A stretch of 9,702 nt of DNA from Alphaproteobacteria bacterium (lineage in GTDB: Bacteria; Pseudomonadota; Alphaproteobacteria; Micropepsales; Micropepsaceae), in the NCBI GenBank assembly GCA_003246795.1, contig QKCS01000332.1, positions 1 through 9,702 on the forward strand, in the 5' to 3' direction. This document shows positions 1 through 5,921 of the stretch, piece after piece. Position numbers and translations under genes: made by a program. Each line of letters begins with the position of its first letter. Within the stretch, counting starts at the first letter, position 1. A model generated the notes under the pieces. That model searched no databases. It was not told the DNA's origin and was given only the letters and a program-made list of their open reading frames with translations.

Positions 1-1355
1 AGCGAAACGGGATTGGCGTCGTACCAACCCATATAGCGCTGATAGACGGCGCGCGAATTGTGGCTCATCGTGCCGTAGTAGCCGCGATTGAACCACTCGT
101 GCGCCAAAGCCTCCGGCAGCTCCAATTGCTCAGCGATCTCGACGCCCGTCAGGCCATTGTTCATCAACCGCACGGTCTGGTCATGAAGATACTTGTAGGC
201 GTCGCGATGTTTGGTCAGATAGTCCTTGATCACGTCGCTGCCCCACCGCGGCACGCCGTGCGAGGCGAACATCACATCGGTCTTGTCGATGAAGAGACGG
301 ATCGATTCCGTCATGTAGTCGGCCCACGCCTTGGCGTCGCGCACCAGCGCGCCGCGCGCGGGCAGAAGGTTGTGCATCGTCGCGTTCGCGTTCTCCGCCA
401 TGCACAGCGCGCGGGACTGCGGCAGATAGAAGTTCATCTCCGCCGGCGCTTCCGTTCCCGGCGTCACCTGGAACACGAGTGTCACGCCGTCGATCGTCAT
501 CTCCTGGCCGGTCTTCGTGATGACGTCGGTCGGGGGAATGAGGGAGATCGAGCCCGTCGAAACGCCGGGTCCGAGGCCCGAGGTCATCTCGCCTTCCGGG
601 CCGCGCGGCAACGTCGTTCCGAATTGATAGCGCGCCCGCCGCGTCATGGCGGGACCAGCGATAATGTTCTCGGAAACCGCATTCTCCATGAACCCGTCGG
701 GCGCGATGATCTTCACCCGGCCGGCCTTGACGTCTTCGTCGCTGACGATTCCGGCGACGCCGCCGAAATGGTCGCCGTGACTGTGCGTATAGATGACGGC
801 GAGCACGGGCTTGTCGCCGAGATGCTGCTTGACGAGATCGAACGCGGCGGTCGCAACCTCGGACGTGAGCAACGGATCGACGACGATGTAGCCCTTGTCC
901 GTCAGGATGAACGAGACCGTCGAGACGTCGAAGCCGCGCACCTGGTAGATGCGTTCGTGAACCTTGTAGAGACCGTCTTGGGTCAGCAGCTGCGCTTGCC
1001 GCCATAGGCTGGGGTTCACGCTCTCGGGCGCGTCGCCCTTCGCGAAATCGTAGGCGGAGAGATCGAACACGACCCGCCCCCTCACGTCCTTGATTTGCCG
1101 GTCCTCGCGCGTCGCGACGAACCCGCGCGACGCGAACGCGAAGTCCTGCTTGTTCGCGAAGGGCAGCTCGGTCAGGACTTTATCGTGCAGGTCCTTCGTG
1201 GACGTCGTCGCCTCCGCGACCACGTCCTTCGGAATGCTGGGCGTCGGCGCGCCGAGAATGAACGGCAGCACGCCCCGGAACATGTAGGCGAACCCGACCA
1301 GAATGAGAGCGGTGACCGCGACGCCAAGCCCAAGACCGCGCCAGAAAGAGTCCAT
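1..1355 (-). CDS. Alkyl sulfatase, SdsA1/YjcS family (3' end cut by window edge)
   Basis: Metallo-beta-lactamase-fold alkyl sulfatase. The family hydrolyses primary alkyl sulfates such as SDS to alcohol and sulfate with a two-zinc site. Seen: 451 complete codons, then the window ends; SdsA1 has about 650 residues, so part of the dimerisation domain and the C-terminal SCP2-like domain are missing. The zinc motif THSHGDH is at residues 190-196. Further ligands are E302 (PGTEAPAE), E321 (MAEN) and H366 (SHGVPRWG). These equal H169/H171/D173/H174, E280, E299 and H344 of Pseudomonas SdsA1 with one constant offset of 22, as I recall that numbering. NPSLWRQAQL (around 117-126) is also typical of the family. 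Residues about 8-26 form a hydrophobic segment, an uncleaved signal or membrane anchor, suggesting a periplasmic enzyme. The ATG at 1355 follows GAGGGA at good spacing. It lies 73 bp after the lipoprotein gene and may be cotranscribed with it. Confidence 0.93.
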   Translation of the reverse strand, partial: MDSFWRGLGLGVAVTALILVGFAYMFRGVLPFILGAPTPSIPKDVVAEATTSTKDLHDKVLTELPFANKQDFAFASRGFVATREDRQIKDVRGRVVFDLSAYDFAKGDAPESVNPSLWRQAQLLTQDGLYKVHERIYQVRGFDVSTVSFILTDKGYIVVDPLLTSEVATAAFDLVKQHLGDKPVLAVIYTHSHGDHFGGVAGIVSDEDVKAGRVKIIAPDGFMENAVSENIIAGPAMTRRARYQFGTTLPRGPEGEMTSGLGPGVSTGSISLIPPTDVITKTGQEMTIDGVTLVFQVTPGTEAPAEMNFYLPQSRALCMAENANATMHNLLPARGALVRDAKAWADYMTESIRLFIDKTDVMFASHGVPRWGSDVIKDYLTKHRDAYKYLHDQTVRLMNNGLTGVEIAEQLELPEALAHEWFNRGYYGTMSHNSRAVYQRYMGWYDANPVS

Positions 1356-1428
1356 ATGGCATTCCCTCGACTTATTTTCCGGCGAAGCTAGCCGGGCGCA
1401 AAGCGAGGGGCAACCGCGCGCGCCCCCC

Positions 1429-1884
1429 TTACGGCGCGCGCACCATCCAGAAGATCATGTTGTCGAGCGCAAATGCCGCATGCGACGCGTCGCTCATGTG
1501 AAAAGCGATATCGTGCGCACAGCTTGTCGTCATCGTCCGTACCGGCGGCGAGAAACCCATCTTCGCGGCGGCCGCTTCGGCGGCGGCTGCGTCGTCGTTG
1601 GCGCCGGCTAGATTGCCTTGGAACAGTCCCTCGGCCGGCACTTCCTCGAATCTGTACTTCGGATTCTCGCAGGCAAGAAGGGCGGGCCCGTCGATACGTT
1701 CCTGTCCGAACGCGATCGTCTTGCCGACATAGGCTGCAGCGATCGATTGATCCGGCTCGGTGCCGGGCGCGACCCAATGCGCGGATTCGACCCGTTCGAT
1801 CGACCAGCTGCCGATGAAGCCGCCTTCATCGGCGCAACCGGCAACGGCAAGCGACAAGACGAGGCAGGCGAAAGCGTTCCGCAC
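1429..1884 (-). CDS. Small lipoprotein of unknown function
   Basis: A 151-residue predicted lipoprotein; I do not recognise a characterised family. A short signal peptide ends in the lipobox VAGC with the acylated cysteine at residue 17. The next residues are Ala and Asp; with no Asp directly after Cys, outer-membrane sorting is the default. The mature part begins with a GSWSIERVES-like strand and has a KTIAFGQERIDGP segment, an alanine-rich helix around 95-108, and two further cysteines (C72, C122) that could form a disulfide. This is compatible with a small beta-rich periplasmic domain. The start is GTG at 1884, preceded by GGAG about 7 nt away; no better ATG exists in frame. It lies 64 bp after rsgA and 73 bp before the alkyl sulfatase. 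The signal peptide, RBS and stop make it a convincing gene. Its role is unknown. Confidence 0.8.
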   Translation of the reverse strand: MRNAFACLVLSLAVAGCADEGGFIGSWSIERVESAHWVAPGTEPDQSIAAAYVGKTIAFGQERIDGPALLACENPKYRFEEVPAEGLFQGNLAGANDDAAAAEAAAAKMGFSPPVRTMTTSCAHDIAFHMSDASHAAFALDNMIFWMVRAP

Positions 1885-1948
1885 GGGCGCACTCCGCGAA
1901 AGGACGGGGCCGCATGGTGCTGAATTCCGGTGACACGTGCAAGCCGAC

Positions 1949-3007
1949 TCACCATTCGCGCTTCTTCAGCTTCTCGGCGAACAGCCGCTTCGTCATACGC
2001 CCGAAGCGCTGGTTGCGCGCGTGCGCTTCGGCCAACGTCTCCGAATTGCGCCGCTCCTCGCGTTGCAGCTTCTGATAGCGCTTCAGACGTTCGGGCGCGA
2101 GCGCGCCCGCCGCAATTGCGGCTTGCACGGCGCAACTCGGCTCGCCTTCGTGCATACAGTCGCCGAAGCGGCAGGACGCGGCGAGCGTCGCCACGTCCGC
2201 GAACACATCGTCCAGCCCTTGGGCCACATCGACGAGCTGCAGCTCGCGCATCCCGGGCGTGTCCATCAGCCACGCGCCGTTGGCCAGCCGATGCAGCGAA
2301 CGGCCGGTCGTCGTGTGCCGGCCTTTGTCGTCGCCGGAGCGGATGCCTTGCGTCTCTTGCAGGGTGGCGCCTGCCAGTGTGTTGAGGATCGTCGACTTGC
2401 CGACACCCGACGAGCCGAGGAGGGCGAGCGTCTGCCCGCGCCCGAACCAGGGTGCAAGGCATGCGACGCCCTGCGGCGCCCGCGCGTCGAACGCCTCGAC
2501 GACAAGGCCGGGCGTCAAGCGCCGCGCCGTCGTCATGTAGTCGTCCAAGTCGGGCGCCAAGTCGGCCTTCGTGAGGACCACGACCGGCGTCACCTCAGCT
2601 TCCGACGCCAATGCGAGATAGCGCTCGAGCCGCGCCGCGTTGAAGTCGTGATTGGCGGAGGTCACGATGAGAAGCGTGTCGACGTTCGCGCCGATCAACT
2701 GCACGCGCCTGTCCTTGCCCGCACCCTTGCGCTTGAAGACGCTGCGCCGGTCGAGCACGCGAACCACGCGCCGCGCCGCCGCGTCCGCCAACACCCAATC
2801 GCCGGCCGTCGCCCCGGCCTCGTCGTGCGCCGAGGAGTCGGGCGGGCGAACCCGTCCTTCGATGCCGGGCCCCGCGATCTCAAGCGCGTCGCGGTGCACG
2901 GCCAGCACACGCGCGGGGAGGGCGTCCCCTTCGTCGTCCGTGAGCTGCGCCTGAAAATGCGCGCTCCAACCGAAGTCCTTCAGATTCAGTTCGTTCGTCT
3001 TTGTCAC
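1949..3007 (-). CDS. rsgA: RsgA (YjeQ), circularly permuted ribosome-assembly GTPase
   Basis: Small-subunit-dependent GTPase A, which acts in late 30S maturation and helps release RbfA. All family marks are present in the permuted order G4-G1-G2-G3 (numbering from GTG 3007, 352 residues). An OB-fold region occupies about 15-95. TKAD (G4) is at 146-149, GSSGVGKS (P loop) at 198-205, RHTTT (G2) at 230-234 and DTPGM (G3) at 249-253. The zinc ligands are C279, C284, H286 and C292, with the same C-x4-C-x-H-x5-C spacing as E. coli. The tail is basic (RFGRMTKR). The start is uncertain. GTG 3007 gives MTKTNELNLKDFGW, the usual RsgA beginning. An in-frame TTG at 3055 would add 16 residues (a Pro/Arg-rich stretch, then WIFCV), with a TGA just upstream of it. 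Neither start has a strong Shine-Dalgarno. A structured leader with a micro-ORF precedes the gene. Confidence 0.95.
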   Translation of the reverse strand: MTKTNELNLKDFGWSAHFQAQLTDDEGDALPARVLAVHRDALEIAGPGIEGRVRPPDSSAHDEAGATAGDWVLADAAARRVVRVLDRRSVFKRKGAGKDRRVQLIGANVDTLLIVTSANHDFNAARLERYLALASEAEVTPVVVLTKADLAPDLDDYMTTARRLTPGLVVEAFDARAPQGVACLAPWFGRGQTLALLGSSGVGKSTILNTLAGATLQETQGIRSGDDKGRHTTTGRSLHRLANGAWLMDTPGMRELQLVDVAQGLDDVFADVATLAASCRFGDCMHEGEPSCAVQAAIAAGALAPERLKRYQKLQREERRNSETLAEAHARNQRFGRMTKRLFAEKLKKREW

Positions 3008-3027
3008 AACACAAAATATCCAACCGG

Positions 3028-3044
3028 GCGGCCGCGGCGGCCGC
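3028..3044. repeat. Very GC-rich inverted repeat in the rsgA leader
   Basis: The 8-mer GCGGCCGC occurs twice, separated by one base. Since the 8-mer is self-complementary, the stretch can fold as an 8-bp stem with a minimal loop, or more realistically a 7-bp stem with a 3-nt loop. On the rsgA strand it lies about 20 nt before the GTG 3007 start and is followed by a T-rich stretch (ATATTTTGTGTT). If translation starts at TTG 3055 instead, the repeat lies inside the coding sequence, where it encodes the Pro/Arg-rich extension. Confidence 0.5.
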
Positions 3045-3064
3045 GTGAAGGTCAAGCCTCAGGC

Positions 3065-3080
3065 GCGCGTACGTACGCGC
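3065..3080. repeat. Perfect 16-bp palindrome GCGCGTACGTACGCGC
   Basis: A perfect self-complementary 16-mer between the micro-ORF and rsgA. With a 2-nt bulge the pairing can be extended by CTCAG (3058-3062) against TTGAG (3081-3085). It could be an RNA stem or a DNA-binding site. The sequence alone does not decide between them. Confidence 0.5.
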
Positions 3081-3113
3081 TTGAGCGCGAAAGGCTTCAG
3101 GCTGGACGGAAGA

Positions 3114-3142
3114 GGTCTGGCGACGCTTAGGCGCGCAAGACC
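3114..3142 (-). other. Imperfect hairpin around the micro-ORF stop codon
   Basis: GGTCT (3114-3118) pairs with AGACC (3138-3142). The stem continues past one mismatch with GCG/CGC, giving a stem of about 9 positions with the micro-ORF TAA in the loop region. No U-tract follows on the minus strand, so it is not a standard terminator. It may be a structured leader element. Confidence 0.35.
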
Positions 3143-3183
3143 GGCGCGCGGCCAGCCCGCGGGAAAACAACGGCAATGGGCAT
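3127..3183 (-). CDS. Putative 18-residue leader peptide upstream of rsgA
   Basis: ATG at 3183 is preceded by an excellent Shine-Dalgarno, AGGAGGGG (3187-3194), at near-ideal spacing. The frame is MPIAVVFPRAGRAPVLRA followed by TAA at 3127-3129. It starts about 30 nt after the promoter-like sequence at 3221-3249, and its stop codon falls within an imperfect hairpin (3114-3142). The peptide has no homology I recognise and is not in frame with rsgA. The RBS is the best evidence that ribosomes load here. The frame may instead be a regulatory leader or the remnant of a broken gene start. That any stable peptide accumulates is an inference. Confidence 0.4.
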   Translation of the reverse strand: MPIAVVFPRAGRAPVLRA

Positions 3184-3220
3184 ATTCCCCTCCTCGGGTT
3201 GGCGGTGACGAACGCGCGGG

Positions 3221-3249
3221 AGGTTAGGCGAGGTCCGCTGCCCGGTCAA
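3221..3249 (-). promoter_or_regulatory. Candidate sigma70-type promoter for the micro-ORF/rsgA transcript
   Basis: On the minus strand TTGACC (3244-3249) and TAACCT (3221-3226) are separated by exactly 17 bp. The -35 is near consensus and the -10 is weak (3 of 6). A start near 3214 would give a leader of about 30 nt before the micro-ORF ATG. The -35 begins 3 bp after the MFS stop codon, which separates rsgA from the upstream unit. Confidence 0.4.
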
Positions 3250-3252
3250 CGA

Positions 3253-4596
3253 TCAGCCGACGATCTCCGCGCGGATGGACCGCCGGGCGCGCCAGAACAG
3301 GGCGAACGCGATCACGTTGGGAAAGGTCGATACGATAAGGGCCCAGCGGATGCCTTCGGCCGAGCCCCATTCCCACGCCGTCGCGAAGAAATCGCTGAGC
3401 GCGCCGACCGCGAGCGGGCCGAGCCCCAGCCCCACGAGATTGATGATGAAGAGCAGGATCGCCGCCGCCGTCGCCCGCATGTGCGGCGGCACGACGCTTT
3501 GCGCCGTGGCGTAGACAGGCCCGTACCACAGCGTTCCCAAAATGGCGTTGATCGCGAGCACGCAGATGCCCAGCGCCGCGTATTCCGTCGTTATGGCGAA
3601 CACGTAGATCGGCACGGTCAGCAGGGCGGCGACGGCGGGCACGCTGACATATGCTCGCAGATCGCGCGCACCGAACCTGTCGGCGATTAGGCCGCCCAAC
3701 ATCGCGCCGACGGCGCCGGCCGTGCCGGCGATCAGCCCGAGCGCCAATCCGATGAACCCGACGGACTTGAGCCCGAAATCGGCGCCGAGCTCTGCGATCT
3801 GTTCCGGATGATTGCGCAGAAAGAACGAAGCCGTGAACGGCGCATGTCCGTAGCCGATGAAGGCTTTGATCGACGCCGCAAACGCGACGAGCCAGAACGT
3901 TTGCTTCTGCGCCAGCGCACGGAGCGCGTCTTTCAAGTCGTCGAACCTCAGCGCCTTCGCTTTCGCAGCCTGCGGCGCGCGCGTCTCGACCAGGGTCAGC
4001 GCCGCGAGCACCGCCACCGCAAGGCCCGGCAGACCGCATACGAAGAACGCGACGCGCCAACCGTACGCGTCGGCAACGATGCCGCCGACCGCCATGCCGA
4101 CGAGTCCGCCGAGCGGAATGCCCATCGAGTAGAAGGCAAGCGCGGAGGCCCGCCGCTCGCGCGGCACGTAGTCGGTGATCAGCGAATGCGCCGGCGGCGT
4201 GCATCCCGCCTCGCCGACGCCCACGCCGATCCGCGCCAGGACGAGTTGCGTGAAGTTCTGCGCAAGGCCCGAGAGCGCCGTAAAGGCGCTCCAAACGGCG
4301 AGCGCGACCGCGATGATCAGTGGCCGGTTTCGCCGCTCGGCGAGCTGCGCGATAGGCAGCCCCAAGAACGTGTAGAAGACGGCGAACGCGAGCCCGCTCA
4401 TGAGCCCGATATGCCAGTCCGCGAGCCCGAGGTCGTTCTTGATCGGCTCCGCCAGGATGTTGATGACGGACCGGTCGATGAAGTTCAGCACATAGACGAG
4501 CAGCAGAAGCCCGAGCGCATACGCGCGATAGGGCGTGCTCAGCGCGGTTGCGGGCGGCGCTGCCGGTGGCGCGGCCGGTTCCGTTGCGTCCGTCAT
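3253..4596 (-). CDS. Spinster-like MFS transporter
   Basis: An inner-membrane major facilitator of the spinster-type group common in sphingomonads and relatives; substrates of most members are unknown. From ATG 4596 it has 447 residues and about 12 hydrophobic segments. TM1 carries the typical VLNFIDRSVINILAEPIK pattern, followed by LGLADWHIGLMSGLAFAVFYT and the loop 2-3 motif GLPIAQLAERRNRP. Next comes ARIGVGVGEAGCTPPAHSLI with the conserved charged TM4 region. A second-half motif-A-like loop is GGLIADRFGARDLR. The N-terminus (about 20 residues) is Ala/Pro-rich and cytoplasmic. A GTG at 4608 in the same frame would add four residues. Neither start has a clear Shine-Dalgarno, so translation is probably coupled to the amidohydrolase, whose stop lies 22-34 bp upstream. 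The pairing suggests it moves the amidohydrolase substrate or product. Confidence 0.92.
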   Translation of the reverse strand: MTDATEPAAPPAAPPATALSTPYRAYALGLLLLVYVLNFIDRSVINILAEPIKNDLGLADWHIGLMSGLAFAVFYTFLGLPIAQLAERRNRPLIIAVALAVWSAFTALSGLAQNFTQLVLARIGVGVGEAGCTPPAHSLITDYVPRERRASALAFYSMGIPLGGLVGMAVGGIVADAYGWRVAFFVCGLPGLAVAVLAALTLVETRAPQAAKAKALRFDDLKDALRALAQKQTFWLVAFAASIKAFIGYGHAPFTASFFLRNHPEQIAELGADFGLKSVGFIGLALGLIAGTAGAVGAMLGGLIADRFGARDLRAYVSVPAVAALLTVPIYVFAITTEYAALGICVLAINAILGTLWYGPVYATAQSVVPPHMRATAAAILLFIINLVGLGLGPLAVGALSDFFATAWEWGSAEGIRWALIVSTFPNVIAFALFWRARRSIRAEIVG

Positions 4597-4630
4597 GACG
4601 GATCGCACATAGCCGACCGCGCTGCCCGCC

Positions 4631-5779
4631 TCAAGCGGCGCGCATCATCTCGGCCATGTTCCGCCAGTAGAACCGTTCCTTCATGTCGGCGGAAATACCG
4701 TCGAGCGTACGTTCGAAGTGGCCGATCGGATCGCGCGTGCCCTCCGGATGCGGATAGTCGCTGGAGAACAGATAAAGCTCCACGCCGGTCTCGCGGATCA
4801 TGCGGCCGACATCTTCGCCGTGGAACGGCGTGAATTTTACCTGGCGGCGGATGTATTCCGATGGCTTCAGCGTCAGCGCCTGGAGCTGTGGATCCGATTT
4901 TCGGAAGCTGCGGAACCCAAGATCGAGCTGGCGCAGGAACTCGGCAACCCAACCGGCGCCAAGTTCGATCACGCCGCCGCGCAAGGCGGGAAAGCGTTCG
5001 AACACGCCGTCGAACACCATCGACGCCAGCGCCATCTGCGGCGGGAACGACAGCGTCATGAAGTCCTTCACGCGCAAGTTCTCGCCGCCGCCCAGCCGGT
5101 CCTTCGGCACCGGCTTGCCGTTGTTGAAGTATGCCTTCGGGAACACTTTCGTCGCCGGTCCCACATGGAAGGCGAAGGGCACGCCGCGTTCCGCCAGCAA
5201 GCGCCAGATCGGGTCGAGGTCGCCATGGCCGAGCGAGCGCTCTCCCGCGGGCGACGCCGGAATCCAGAACGCGCCGCAGCCCATCTTGATGCCTTCCTCG
5301 ATCTCGATGCGTGCGCGCTCGGGATCGACCAGCGAAACTTGTCCGACGGCGACCAAGCGCGGGTCGGCTTGGCAGAACTCGGTCATCGCGCGGTTGTGCG
5401 CGCGCACGCCGCCGTAGAGCAGCTCCATATCGTCCGACGACAGATACTGCGTGGCGGAAAACGTCGAGAACACGAGCTGCTTGGCGAAGCCGAGGTCGTC
5501 GAGGGCGCGCCGGCGTTCCCCGCCGTCGAAGGCGCCGAACGCCTGCCAACCTTTCGGCCCCGAAACGACGTCATGGTCGATCTCGGCCGTGCGCACCGCG
5601 TCCTTCACGCGCGCGACCTGTGCATTGATGAAGTCCTCCGTCGCGCGCCCGGCCTTGCCCAATTGCAGCGGCGGCAGCCGGTCGCGAATGCCCGGATCGG
5701 CGAAGCGGCTGACCCAATCGAGCGTCTCCATAATGTGGCTGTCCGCGTCATAGCACTGACGGTTTCCAGCGTAGCTCAT
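4631..5779 (-). CDS. Amidohydrolase-superfamily metal-dependent hydrolase (COG2159)
   Basis: A 382-residue TIM-barrel enzyme of the amidohydrolase-2 group. Relatives include ACMSD-type and LigW-type decarboxylases as well as hydrolases. The first-strand motif is YDADSHIMET (10-19): D13-x-H15 replaces the classical HxH metal pair, a common variant in this group. H205 (AFHVG) is the likely barrel histidine. D341 in LFSSDYPHPEG is the conserved last-strand aspartate. The C-terminus, with ERFYWRNMAEMM, is the usual helix in which the dead-end N is conserved. No signal peptide is visible, so it is cytoplasmic. ATG 5779 has a strong GGAGGAGA Shine-Dalgarno (5786-5793). It is the first gene of a two-gene unit with the MFS permease and has its own promoter and operator-like site. 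The reaction and substrate are not deducible: hydrolysis of a cyclic amide or ester, or non-oxidative decarboxylation of an aromatic acid, are both possible. Confidence 0.9.
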   Translation of the reverse strand: MSYAGNRQCYDADSHIMETLDWVSRFADPGIRDRLPPLQLGKAGRATEDFINAQVARVKDAVRTAEIDHDVVSGPKGWQAFGAFDGGERRRALDDLGFAKQLVFSTFSATQYLSSDDMELLYGGVRAHNRAMTEFCQADPRLVAVGQVSLVDPERARIEIEEGIKMGCGAFWIPASPAGERSLGHGDLDPIWRLLAERGVPFAFHVGPATKVFPKAYFNNGKPVPKDRLGGGENLRVKDFMTLSFPPQMALASMVFDGVFERFPALRGGVIELGAGWVAEFLRQLDLGFRSFRKSDPQLQALTLKPSEYIRRQVKFTPFHGEDVGRMIRETGVELYLFSSDYPHPEGTRDPIGHFERTLDGISADMKERFYWRNMAEMMRAA

Positions 5780-5799
5780 CAGGCGTCTCCTCCAACTTC

Positions 5800-5828
5800 A
5801 TTATATTGGTGTGAACGTCAATTGTGCC
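5800..5828 (-). promoter_or_regulatory. Promoter of the amidohydrolase-MFS unit
   Basis: On the minus strand a perfect -10, TATAAT (5800-5805), lies 17 bp from a weak -35, GGCACA (5823-5828). The predicted start, near 5793, falls at the edge of the Shine-Dalgarno (5786-5793), so the leader would be only about 14 nt. TTGACG (5816-5821) resembles a -35 but is only 10 bp from the -10 and belongs to the operator-like repeat. Confidence 0.55.
5806..5821. promoter_or_regulatory. Operator-like site A, TTGGTGTGAACGTCAA
   Basis: An imperfect palindrome of form TTGRYG-N4-CRYCAA. It lies between the -35 and -10 of the amidohydrolase promoter, touching the TATAAT. Over 18 bp (5803-5820) it matches site B (8938-8955) at 16 positions. 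It shares both half-sites with site D (8970-8985). Its position would block RNA polymerase, as expected for a repressor operator. The TetR protein encoded divergently is the natural candidate to bind it. Confidence 0.6.
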
Positions 5829-5869
5829 TGATCGGGCGTCGTAGTCAACGGGCGGTCCCCAAGAACCGA

Positions 5870-5892
5870 GAGGGCGGCTCGTCGCCGCCCTC
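5870..5892 (-). terminator. Hairpin terminator of the TonB-dependent receptor gene
   Basis: A perfect 9-bp GC-rich stem (GAGGGCGGC/GCCGCCCTC) with a 5-nt loop lies 30 bp after the receptor stop codon. On the minus strand it is followed by TCGGTTCTTGG, a weak rather than classical U-tract. It lies between the receptor gene and the amidohydrolase promoter, separating the two transcription units. Confidence 0.65.
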
Positions 5893-5921
5893 GTCGTTCC
5901 GCAAAGAGCCGGTGGATAGGA

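Noticed and set aside
60..1007. Long plus-strand open frame of 315 codons
   Set aside because: It is antisense to the alkyl sulfatase, whose catalytic motifs are intact. The translation is Arg/His-rich with no recognisable domain, as expected for a GC-rich shadow frame.
1379..1428. Hairpins between the lipoprotein and alkyl sulfatase genes as a terminator
   Set aside because: The stems are short (CCGGC/GCCGG at 1379-1395 and a GGGGC/GCCCC pairing) and no T-tract follows on the minus strand.
3028..3085. Palindromes as a CRISPR, attachment site or mobile-element end
   Set aside because: There are only single copies with no spacers, target duplications or transposase or integrase gene nearby. 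Chance GC-rich self-complementarity or an RNA stem is more likely.
1937..3130. Long plus-strand open frame of 397 codons
   Set aside because: It lies opposite rsgA, which has all G motifs and zinc ligands. The composition (Arg, His, Gln) is that of an antisense shadow.
2880..3176. Minus-strand 98-codon frame starting at a TTG beside the micro-ORF
   Set aside because: It runs out of frame into rsgA, has a poor start and has an Arg/Ala-rich shadow composition. The Shine-Dalgarno here fits ATG 3183 better.
3808..4833. Plus-strand open frame of 341 codons
   Set aside because: It is antisense to the MFS gene and runs into the amidohydrolase end. It is Arg-rich and without domains.
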